Assembly (NCBI GenBank): GCA_011773795.1
Contig: WVWW01000178.1
Span: 3,043 to 17,820, forward strand
Direction: 5' to 3'
DNA: 14,778 bases
DNA from: Acidobacteriota bacterium
Lineage (GTDB): Bacteria; Acidobacteriota; Polarisedimenticolia; Polarisedimenticolales; Polarisedimenticolaceae
Under the pieces are notes generated by a model. The model saw only the letters and a program-made list of their open reading frames with translations. It searched no databases and was not told the origin of the DNA. Shown here piece by piece: positions 7,361 through 13,571 of this stretch; the stretch's first letter is position 1, and each line of letters starts with the position of its first letter. Both the position numbers and the translations under genes were made by a program.

Positions 7361-8257
7361 ATGGCCGTCCTGGAGACCCGGAAACTCGGCAAGCGCTACG
7401 GCGCCAAGGTCGGCGTGGAAGACATCGACCTGACGATCGATGCCGGGACGATCTTCGGCTTCCTCGGGCCCAACGGAGCGGGAAAGACGACGGCGATCCG
7501 TCTGCTCCTGGGGTTCCTCAAGCCGACGGCGGGCGACGCGCGCATCCTCGGGATGGACTGCTGGCGCGACAGCCATCGGATCAAACGCGACGTCGGGTAC
7601 CTGGCCGGCGACGTGCGCCTGTACCCGTGGCTCACCGTGCGCAACGCGTTGGCGATCCTCTCCGGCGCGCGTGGGCGGGACCTGCGCGCAGCCGGTCTGG
7701 TGTTGGCCGAGCAGTTCGCGCTCGACCCCGACAAACCGGTACGCAAGATGTCGCGTGGGATGCGCCAGAAGCTCGGGCTGATCCTGGCCCTGGCGCACGA
7801 CTCCAGGCTGATCGTGCTGGACGAGCCGACCAGCGGCCTGGACCCGTTGATGCAGCTCAGCCTGGCCGACCTGTTGCGCGAGCGCGCCGCAGCAGGATCG
7901 ACGGTGTTTTTTTCCAGTCACACGTTGAGCGAGGTCGAACAACTCTGCGACCGTGTGGCGATCGTCCGTAGCGGTCGCGTCGTGACCGACGAAGCGCTGG
8001 ACGAGATGCGACGTCGCGCGCGCCGCCGTGTGGAGATCACTTTCGACAGTGAAGCCGCGGCGGCCGCAACCGCTCCTCCGGACCGGCTCGAGATCGTCGA
8101 GCGCGAGGGCAAGCGCTGGTACGCCGAGCTCGACGGCGAAGCCGGTGACTTGACGCGCTGGCTGGCAGCTCAACCGATCCGCGACTTCACGATCGGCGCC
8201 CCCGACCTCGAGACGATCTTCCGCGCGTTCTACCGGCGCAAACGGGAAACAGCCTGA
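7361..8257 (+). CDS. ABC transporter ATP-binding protein (ABC-2 type exporter)
   Basis: The protein has 298 residues. All nucleotide-binding motifs are present: Walker A GPNGAGKTT (36-44), a Q-loop region reading GYLAGDVRLYP (79-89) in which Gln is absent, as in many ABC-2 ATPases, signature MSRGMRQK (130-137, in place of LSGGQ), Walker B LIVLDEP (150-156) with catalytic Glu155, D-loop SGLDP and switch His187. About 80 residues beyond the core form a small C-terminal domain, as in CcmA-like exporter ATPases. The subunit powers a two-gene exporter with the next protein: TGA at 8255-8257 and the permease ATG at 8257 share one base. The cargo is not indicated. The ATP-grasp gene that follows is a hint that it could be a small peptide-like product. 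A T7 run at about 7907-7913 falls within codons and does not break the frame. Confidence 0.93.
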   Translation: MAVLETRKLGKRYGAKVGVEDIDLTIDAGTIFGFLGPNGAGKTTAIRLLLGFLKPTAGDARILGMDCWRDSHRIKRDVGYLAGDVRLYPWLTVRNALAILSGARGRDLRAAGLVLAEQFALDPDKPVRKMSRGMRQKLGLILALAHDSRLIVLDEPTSGLDPLMQLSLADLLRERAAAGSTVFFSSHTLSEVEQLCDRVAIVRSGRVVTDEALDEMRRRARRRVEITFDSEAAAAATAPPDRLEIVEREGKRWYAELDGEAGDLTRWLAAQPIRDFTIGAPDLETIFRAFYRRKRETA

Positions 8258-9069
8258 TGCGCGGCGTCCTGACCAAGATTTTGCACGAGACGCTTCTCGG
8301 CATGGTGTTGTTCAGCCTCGCGTTGCTGCTCGTCGAGGTGCTGCTCGGCCTCGTGCTGCCGCAGATCCTCGATCAAATGGACGAGATGATGGCGCGGATG
8401 CCGTTCGTACGAGATCTTCTCGGCGCGCTGCTCGGTATCGATATCGAGGGCGAGATCACGGCGCAACTGATGCAGGCCTTCGTGTGGGTCCACCCGACCG
8501 TCCTGACGTTGCTGTGGGCCAACGAGATCATGTTCTGCACCCGCTTCCCCGCCGGTGAGATCGATCGCGGCACGATCGATATCCTGCTCGCGTTGCCGCT
8601 TTCGCGGCGGCGCATCTACCTCTGCGAGACGATCGCCTTCCTGCTCGGTGGGATGATGATGCTCGGCGCGGGCGCGATCGGGTACGCGATCGGATCGCAG
8701 TCGTTGGCGGTCGAGAATCGCCCCGGTTGGTCGGTCGTTGCTCTGATCCTCTTCAACCTGTTCTGCCTGTACGTTTCGATCGGCGGGGTCGCCTTCCTCG
8801 TTTCCTCGATCAGCGAACGGCGCGGCCGCGCGGTCTTCGCGGTCTTCTCGGTCGTCGTGGCCTCGTTCCTGATCAACTTCCTCGCACAGTTCTGGACGCC
8901 GGCCGAACCGTTCGCGTTTCTCAGCGTCGTCGAGTACTACCAACCGGCAAACATCATCAGGAACGGGACGCTGCCGGCCGGGGACATCGCGGTTCTACTG
9001 GGTATCGGTCTCGTCGCCTGGCTCGTCGGCCGCGAGATCGTCGCGCGCCGCAGCATCTGCACGACGTGA
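8257..9069 (+). CDS. ABC-2 type transporter permease
   Basis: The protein has 270 residues with six probable membrane helices at about 12-35, 75-95, 124-146, 159-184, 192-212 and 242-260. The segment GEIDRGTIDILLALPLSRRR (100-119), between helices 2 and 3, is the hallmark ABC-2 permease coupling region (G-x-x-x-R-G-T-x-x-x-L-L-A-x-P-x-x-R). A long loop after helix 1 is Met- and acid-rich (DQMDEMMARMPFVRDLL). It is translationally coupled to the ATPase gene through TGATG and would form the membrane pore of the exporter, most likely as a homodimer. The substrate is unknown. Confidence 0.88.
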   Translation: MRGVLTKILHETLLGMVLFSLALLLVEVLLGLVLPQILDQMDEMMARMPFVRDLLGALLGIDIEGEITAQLMQAFVWVHPTVLTLLWANEIMFCTRFPAGEIDRGTIDILLALPLSRRRIYLCETIAFLLGGMMMLGAGAIGYAIGSQSLAVENRPGWSVVALILFNLFCLYVSIGGVAFLVSSISERRGRAVFAVFSVVVASFLINFLAQFWTPAEPFAFLSVVEYYQPANIIRNGTLPAGDIAVLLGIGLVAWLVGREIVARRSICTT

Positions 9070-9109
9070 ATCCCGGTTCGTCTTACGCACCTGTTATCCT
9101 TTTCCGCTC

Positions 9110-10093
9110 ATGCGTATCTGTCTGTTGACATCCCAAGATCTCGATGCCGATCCGTTCCCCGAGGACGACTGGCCCTGCGACCCGCGTCCGTTCCTCCGCG
9201 AGGCCGAGTGGGACGTCGCGACGTTGAAGAAACGCACGGCGGTCCGCGACTTGACGCGCTTGGCGCGGAACGGATACGACCTGTTCTTCAACCTGTGCGA
9301 CGGCGCTGCGGACGAGAAAACACCGGGGATCGAGGTCGTCCAGGCATTGGAACGCATGGGCGTTCCGTTCACCGGTGCCACGTCGGAGTTCTACGAGCCG
9401 TCGCGCGAGCGGATGAAGCAGGCTTGCCTTGAGCAGGGGATTGCCACGCCTGCCTACGTCATCGCCTACTCGGACGAGGATGTCGAACGGGCGGCGAGCA
9501 CGCTCAGGTTTCCGCTGTTCGTGAAGCACTACAGCAGCTACGCCAGTGTCGCGTTGAGCCGTCGTTCACGGGTCCGCACGCCGGCGGGTCTGAGACAGCA
9601 GGCGCGCAAAATCATCAAACGGTTCAAGGCCGCGCTGATCGAGGAGTACATCGAGGGGATCGAGTGCACCGTGCTCGTCGCGGAGAATCCCGACGATCCC
9701 CGGCATCCGAGAACCTACACGCCGATGCAGTACCGTTTTCCCAAGGGCGAGTCGTTCAAGCACGCCGACATGAAGTGGGTCGACTACGGCGCGCTCTCGT
9801 CGTTCCCGGTGGAGGACCCCGTGCTCGACGCCCGGCTTCGCGACGTCTCCGCCCGCTTCTTCGTCGCCCTCGACGGCGCCAGCTTCGGCCGCTGCGACCT
9901 GCGCGTCGATCCCGAGGGCACGCCCTACATGCTCGAGATCAACCCCAACTGCGGCGTGTACTACCCGCCGACGGACCCCGGCAGCGCCGACCTGTGTCTC
10001 GCCCGCGATCCCGAAGGGCACGAGGGCTTCACGCGTCAGCTCGTGGAGGCCGCGTTGCGCCGGCATGCGCGCAGGATCGAGGCGTCGAGCTAG
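9110..10093 (+). CDS. ATP-grasp ligase related to D-alanine-D-alanine ligase
   Basis: The protein has 327 residues, close to the length of Ddl enzymes. The N-terminal domain has YDLFFNLCDG (56-65) and VPFTGA (85-90), matching the Ddl substrate-domain pattern. The central ATP-binding part has FVKH with Lys139 and IEEYIEGIECTVLV (177-190). The C-terminal core has FGRCDLRVD (259-267) and YMLEINPNCG (273-282), giving the Mg-binding Asp263, Glu276 and Asn278. The family joins a carboxylate to an amine through an acyl-phosphate. Neighbours are not cell-wall genes, and the region around residues 200-235 (TYTPMQYRFPKGESFKHADM) is unlike Ddl, so a different amino-acid or peptide ligase is more likely. 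It starts 40 bp after the permease stop with no clear ribosome binding site; TATCCT at 9095-9100 could be a -10 element of its own. Co-transcription with the exporter is plausible but not certain. Confidence 0.83.
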   Translation: MRICLLTSQDLDADPFPEDDWPCDPRPFLREAEWDVATLKKRTAVRDLTRLARNGYDLFFNLCDGAADEKTPGIEVVQALERMGVPFTGATSEFYEPSRERMKQACLEQGIATPAYVIAYSDEDVERAASTLRFPLFVKHYSSYASVALSRRSRVRTPAGLRQQARKIIKRFKAALIEEYIEGIECTVLVAENPDDPRHPRTYTPMQYRFPKGESFKHADMKWVDYGALSSFPVEDPVLDARLRDVSARFFVALDGASFGRCDLRVDPEGTPYMLEINPNCGVYYPPTDPGSADLCLARDPEGHEGFTRQLVEAALRRHARRIEASS

Positions 10094-10153
10094 TCCCCCT
10101 CAGCTCGATCAGCGCGTTCACCCGCGACGCTCCGAAGGAGGCTTGCCTCTTGA

Positions 10154-11332
10154 TCAGAACGCCCCGTGCCCGGTCAGCTCGCGGCCGACGGAAAGCTCGT
10201 GGATCGTCTCGGTCCCCTCGTAGGTGATCACGCTCTCCAGGTTGAGCATGTGCCGGATCGAGACGAACTCGATGCTGATGCCGCCGGCGCCGAGGATGTC
10301 GCGGGCGTCGCGCGCGATGTCCAGCGCGGCGCGGACGTTGTTCCACTTGGCCAACGACACCTGAGAGTGGTGCATCGTGCCTTCATCCTTCAGCCGTCCG
10401 AGCTGCAGCGAGAGCAGCCGGGCCGTGGTGATCCGCCGGGCCATGTCCGCCAGACGTCGCTGGATCGTCTGCGTCTCCGCGAGCGTCCTGCCGAACAACC
10501 GTCGCTTGGCGGTGAAATCGAGCGCCTCGGTGTAGCAGGCGATCGCCGCGCCGATCGCGCCCCAGGTGATGCCGTAGCGCGCCTGGGTCAGGCAGCTCAG
10601 CGGGGCGCCGAGCCCCTTGGCACCGGGAAGCCGGTTCGCCTCGGGAACACGAACGCCGTCGAAAAACAGCTCCGAAGTGATTGAGGCCCGCAGCGAGTAC
10701 TTCTTGAGGATGTCGCGCGCGGTGTACCCCGGCGTGCCCTTCTCGACCACGAAGCCGAGGACGCCCTCCTCGGAATCGGCCCACACGACCGCAAGGTCCG
10801 CGATCGTCCCGTTGGTAATCCACATCTTCGCGCCGTTGAGGATCCAGTCGTCTCCGTCGCGCACCGCCCGCGTCCGCATCGTCCCCGGATCGGAGCCGCC
10901 GTCCGGCTCGGTCAGACCGAAGCAGCCGATGATCTCGCCCCGCGCCATCCCCGGCAGCCAGCGCTGCTTCTGCTCCTCGCTGCCGTAGGTGTGGATCGGC
11001 CACATGCACAGGCTGCCCTGGACCGAGACGAAGCTGCGCAGCCCGCTGTCGCCGCGCTCGAGCTCCTGACAGACGAGGCCGTAGGCAACGTTGTTCAGGC
11101 CGGCACACTCGTAGCCCTCGAGGTTACAGCCCAGCAAGCCGAGATCGGCCAGCTCGCGGATCAGCTCCGAGGGGAACCGGTGCTCGTCGAAGGCGTCCGC
11201 AATGATCGGGAGCACGCGCTCGTCGACGAACCGCGCGGTCGCGTCCTGGATCTGGCGCTCCTCCTCATCGAGGAGTCCGCGAACGTCGTAGAAATCCACC
11301 GCGTCGGGTGTGGCCTTGGTCGTCGTGCTCAT
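10154..11332 (-). CDS. gcdH: Glutaryl-CoA dehydrogenase (acyl-CoA dehydrogenase family)
   Basis: The protein has 392 residues, the full family length. It is a soluble FAD flavoenzyme that oxidises glutaryl-CoA and, in the usual type, decarboxylates it to crotonyl-CoA in lysine, tryptophan and aromatic-compound breakdown. Diagnostic segments are ELERGDSGLRSFVSVQGSL (90-108), CFGLTEPDGGSDPG (137-150), AKMWITNGTIADLAVVWA (168-185), RYGITWGAIGA (252-262) and ITYEGTETIHEL (369-380). The residues that in human GCDH are Glu87, Arg94, Ser98, Tyr369 and the base Glu370 are all present, as Glu92, Arg99, Ser103, Tyr371 and Glu372; Arg94 marks a dicarboxylate acyl substrate. The start has GGAG 6 nt upstream. 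It lies 53 bp after the kinase gene, in the same direction, with its own promoter-like boxes. No electron-transfer flavoprotein or other pathway gene is in the window. Confidence 0.9.
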   Translation of the reverse strand: MSTTTKATPDAVDFYDVRGLLDEEERQIQDATARFVDERVLPIIADAFDEHRFPSELIRELADLGLLGCNLEGYECAGLNNVAYGLVCQELERGDSGLRSFVSVQGSLCMWPIHTYGSEEQKQRWLPGMARGEIIGCFGLTEPDGGSDPGTMRTRAVRDGDDWILNGAKMWITNGTIADLAVVWADSEEGVLGFVVEKGTPGYTARDILKKYSLRASITSELFFDGVRVPEANRLPGAKGLGAPLSCLTQARYGITWGAIGAAIACYTEALDFTAKRRLFGRTLAETQTIQRRLADMARRITTARLLSLQLGRLKDEGTMHHSQVSLAKWNNVRAALDIARDARDILGAGGISIEFVSIRHMLNLESVITYEGTETIHELSVGRELTGHGAF

Positions 11333-11338
11333 CGGTTT

Positions 11339-11380
11339 CTCCGTAGCTCAATCCTACCGAAGCGACAATCTAAGCACCAA
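11339..11380 (-). promoter_or_regulatory. Candidate promoter and ribosome binding site for gcdH
   Basis: On the minus strand there is TTGGTG (11375-11380), an 18-bp spacer and TAGGAT (11351-11356). GGAG follows at 11339-11342, 6 nt before the ATG at 11332. The -35 match is weak; the ribosome binding site is good and supports this start. Confidence 0.38.
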
Positions 11381-11385
11381 AAAGC

Positions 11386-12117
11386 CTAGCGTGGCGTGTC
11401 CCAGCCGAAACCGTCCAGGTGCACGACCAGATCGGAGCTGGTGTGGAACCGGTCCAGGATCAGCGAGTGTTTCATCCCGCGGCAGATCGTCTTGATCTCC
11501 GGCGGTTGCCTAGCGTACCACTTGCGTCCGCCGACCATCCCGTAGAGCAAACCGGCGAGGTCGATGACGTCGTCCTGTTGCCGGTGCCGTGTCGACGATT
11601 TGTCCGAGGACAGGTCGAGAAGCTTGACCTCGAAGTGGATCCCGCGTCGTCGCACCAGGACATTGCGATCGTGAAGGTCGCCGTGGTATTCGCCAAACTG
11701 GTGAATCTGCGCGACGCCCCGGGCGACTGCGCGAAGCAAGTGCAGCGCTTCGAACCCGGTCAACCGTCCACCGCGCTGCCGTTTGACGAAGTCCTCCAGG
11801 ATCTCGCCCCGAACGAGCTCGCTGAGCACGAACGAGATCGGTTGCCCCGAACGCCGGAACGAGTCCGTGTGGTGGTAGCGGATCAGGGCCGAGCAACCGG
11901 ACAGCTTCTCCAGCTTGCGCGCGTAGGCGCGCAACGCCCGATCCCCCCTGTTCCTCTGCGGATAAAAGACCTTGGCGGCGCGTTGCACCCCGGTCTTGAC
12001 CTCGGTGACCTGGTAGGCTTCGCCCTCCCAGCCACGGCCGAGAAGCCGCTCGATCCGGTACTTCCCTGCCAGCACGCGCCCGATGGTGAAATTGAAGCTG
12101 TCGATAACCTTACTCAT
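11386..12117 (-). CDS. Minimal Ser/Thr protein-kinase-like protein
   Basis: The protein has 243 residues from the ATG at 12117; the frame is open much further upstream, but that part lies opposite the phosphatase gene. The kinase signatures are the Gly-rich loop LLGRGWEGEAY (25-35), ATP-anchoring Lys49 in RAAKVF, catalytic loop YHGDLHDRNVLV (144-155) with Asp147 and Asn152, and metal Asp168 in LLDLS, which replaces the DFG motif. Only 17 residues separate Asp168 from the next conserved Asp (186, in DVIDLAGLLYG), so the activation segment is nearly absent, there is no APE motif, and the C-lobe is short. The HGDLH motif is shared with aminoglycoside-phosphotransferase and RIO/ABC1-like kinases, so the substrate may not be a protein. 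It is divergent from a PP2C gene 31 bp away, suggesting an opposed kinase/phosphatase pair. No membrane or sensor domain is present. Confidence 0.85.
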   Translation of the reverse strand: MSKVIDSFNFTIGRVLAGKYRIERLLGRGWEGEAYQVTEVKTGVQRAAKVFYPQRNRGDRALRAYARKLEKLSGCSALIRYHHTDSFRRSGQPISFVLSELVRGEILEDFVKRQRGGRLTGFEALHLLRAVARGVAQIHQFGEYHGDLHDRNVLVRRRGIHFEVKLLDLSSDKSSTRHRQQDDVIDLAGLLYGMVGGRKWYARQPPEIKTICRGMKHSLILDRFHTSSDLVVHLDGFGWDTPR

Positions 12118-12135
12118 GGCCACGCGTCCATGACA

Positions 12136-12141
12136 TACTCT
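12136..12141 (+). promoter_or_regulatory. Candidate leaderless-type -10 element before the PP2C gene
   Basis: TACTCT ends 7 nt before the ATG at 12149, and no ribosome binding site precedes that ATG (GGA directly touches it). The whole divergent gap to the kinase is only 31 bp, so a short or absent leader is expected for at least one of the two genes. Confidence 0.35.
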
Positions 12142-12148
12142 CGCCGGA

Positions 12149-12961
12149 ATGCCCGCCGACGAGAAGCCGCGATCTTTCCGGATCGACCCGTCGATGGAAG
12201 AGGCGACATCCGAACTCCTTGCGTTCGGTGAAGTCGCGTTCTTCTCCACGCCATCGCCGGACCACCCGGAGCGCAACGAAGACGCTGCCGTTGTCGTCGT
12301 CCGAGATAACTGGAGCGTTCTTGTCGTATCCGACGGAGCCGGAGGAACCTCGGGCGGCGCGCAGGCGGCCTCGATGACGACGAAGATTTTACAGCAGGCG
12401 TTGCTCCAGATCGAGGAGACAGTGGACGTTCGTCCGGCGGTGCTGGATGCGATCGAGACCGCCGGGACCCGGATCCGAGAGACGCTCTCCGGTGCGCTGG
12501 CGACGATCGCTGTCGTCATCCTCGACTCGAAATCGGCACGCTCGATCACGGTCGGCGATTCGATCTGTCTGGTGATCGGGGGGCGGGGCAAGCTGAAATA
12601 TCGCAGCATCGCCCACGGGCCCACGGGGTTCGCCGAGGAGGCCGGCCTGCTCCGCGCGCGTGAGGCGATGGAGCACGAGGAGCGCCACCTGGTGAGCAAC
12701 ATGCTCGGCCTCGAGAAGATGCGGATCGAGCTCGGCGTGCCCGTCCGGCTCGCCGTCCGCGACACGGTGGTCGTCGCGTCCGACGGGTTGTTCGACAACG
12801 TGCGCGTCGACGAGATCGCCGAACGGGCACGAATCCGGCCACTCGGCCGAGCGGTCGACCGGCTGGCCTCCTTGGCCCGCGACCGCATGGCCGGAAACGG
12901 CCCGCACGGCCACGCCGACGACCTGACGATCGTCGCCTTCCGGCCCGCCTCCAAGCGCTAA
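12149..12961 (+). CDS. PP2C-family Ser/Thr protein phosphatase
   Basis: The protein has 270 residues, soluble, with a single PP2C domain. Motifs in order are RNEDAAVVV (42-50), VVSDGAGGTSGG (59-70) with metal Asp62-Gly63, SGALATIAVVI (114-124) corresponding to the SGTTA strand, TVGDS (134-138), VVASDGLFDNV (208-218) with metal Asp212, and HADDLTIVAFRP (255-266) with metal Asp258. These metal-dependent enzymes remove phosphate from Ser and Thr. All catalytic acidic residues are present, so it should be active. The first 25 residues are acidic and unlike the core and may be a flexible tail; an internal start at Met16 cannot be excluded. It faces away from the kinase gene across 31 bp and probably reverses that kinase's action (inference). 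It ends 121 bp before a pseudopilin gene. Confidence 0.9.
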   Translation: MPADEKPRSFRIDPSMEEATSELLAFGEVAFFSTPSPDHPERNEDAAVVVVRDNWSVLVVSDGAGGTSGGAQAASMTTKILQQALLQIEETVDVRPAVLDAIETAGTRIRETLSGALATIAVVILDSKSARSITVGDSICLVIGGRGKLKYRSIAHGPTGFAEEAGLLRAREAMEHEERHLVSNMLGLEKMRIELGVPVRLAVRDTVVVASDGLFDNVRVDEIAERARIRPLGRAVDRLASLARDRMAGNGPHGHADDLTIVAFRPASKR

Positions 12962-12984
12962 AAAGCCGACTTCGCCGATCTTTC

Positions 12985-13004
12985 TTGACCCGGCTTGACC
13001 GGCC
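12985..13004 (+). repeat. Direct repeat of a 10-bp TTGACC-type unit upstream of the pseudopilin gene
   Basis: TTGACCCGGC is followed immediately by TTGACCGGCC, differing at positions 7 and 9. The period is one helical turn. It lies 79 to 98 bp before the pseudopilin ATG, in the only sizeable gap of the right-hand half. Either copy could serve as a -35 box, but the nearest -10-like TATTAC (13022-13027) is 21 bp from the second copy, too far for a normal promoter, so an activator site is possible. Confidence 0.35.
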
Positions 13005-13048
13005 CGATCGTGGGGATCAGGTATTACGTAGCCGGCGTGGAGCAGGGG

Positions 13049-13064
13049 GCCCCGCGCCCGGGGC
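13049..13064 (+). other. GC-rich hairpin in the leader of the pseudopilin gene
   Basis: GCCCC (13049-13053) and GGGGC (13060-13064) form a 5-bp all-GC stem with a 6-nt loop. It ends 5 nt before the ribosome binding site GGGAG (13070-13074). No T-run follows, so it is not a terminator. It could be a leader structure affecting translation, or chance in GC-rich sequence. Confidence 0.3.
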
Positions 13065-13069
13065 TTACA

Positions 13070-13074
13070 GGGAG
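13070..13074 (+). promoter_or_regulatory. Ribosome binding site of the pseudopilin gene
   Basis: GGGAG lies 8 nt before the ATG at 13083. It fixes the start, leaving the short basic leader peptide expected of a type IV prepilin. Confidence 0.6.
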
Positions 13075-13082
13075 TCGGGTCG

Positions 13083-13571
13083 ATGAGGCAGCGTCAGCGT
13101 CAATCCGGTTTCACTTTGGTGGAGCTGATGGTCGTCGTGCTGATCATCGGCCTGGTCGCCACGATCGCGATTCCCGTTTTCGACCGCGCCCTCAAGAAGT
13201 CCAAGCGAACCGCCCTCGGCGCTTCCCTGACCGAGTTGCACAAGGGAATGGCGCGTTATTACGCGGACAACGGAGACTTCCCGACGCTGGATCCCGAAAC
13301 GTTCGAGCCGCTGATCTCGGGCGGCTACCTGGACAGCGCGGAGCCGATCCTGTCGAAGGCGCAGGGACGCGAGCCGTGGATCTACCTCGACATGGGGACG
13401 ATCGGCTGGTGGCTGATCTTCCACCCCGAGGGCGACCCCGATTCCCGCCTCTTTGTGGGCAGCGTCTCGCTGGGTTTGGCCAGTACGGTCCACTACGACG
13501 GCGTCTACTGGTACAACCCGACAGAAACCCCCTCCGGCCTCGCCAGGCTCGATGGAACACGCGTATGGTAA
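13083..13571 (+). CDS. Type IV pilin-like / pseudopilin protein
   Basis: The protein has 162 residues. A short basic leader (MRQRQRQSG) ends in Gly9, followed by FTLVE, the prepilin peptidase site, with cleavage after Gly9, N-methylation of Phe10 and the conserved Glu14 at +5. Residues 10-32 form the hydrophobic N-terminal helix, ending in the usual AIP kink. The next segment, LHKGMARYYADNGDFPTLD (52-70), is the GspG/PilA-type pattern of a helix followed by Y-x-D-N-G-x-F-P. The C-terminal domain is Trp- and Tyr-rich (GTIGWWLIF, YDGVYWYNP), and there is no obvious disulphide because cysteines are absent. It would be inserted in the inner membrane and assembled into a pilus or type II secretion pseudopilus. 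No secretion ATPase or secretin is in the window. Its stop overlaps the next gene by 7 bp. Confidence 0.88.
   Translation: MRQRQRQSGFTLVELMVVVLIIGLVATIAIPVFDRALKKSKRTALGASLTELHKGMARYYADNGDFPTLDPETFEPLISGGYLDSAEPILSKAQGREPWIYLDMGTIGWWLIFHPEGDPDSRLFVGSVSLGLASTVHYDGVYWYNPTETPSGLARLDGTRVW

Noticed and set aside
7905..7915. T7 run in the ABC ATPase as a frameshift or slippage site
   Set aside because: The frame continues through the H-loop His187 and the C-terminal domain without interruption. The run simply encodes Phe-Phe followed by Ser.
10131..10150. Hairpin AGGAGG-CTTG-CCTCTT between the convergent ATP-grasp and gcdH genes as a terminator
   Set aside because: The stem is plausible, but neither strand has a T-run after it, so there is no support for a Rho-independent terminator.
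12118..12954. N-terminal extension of the kinase frame (about 279 codons)
   Set aside because: It is Ser/Arg/Thr-rich low-complexity sequence lying entirely opposite the well-supported PP2C gene. The ATG at 12117 gives a normal kinase N-terminus.
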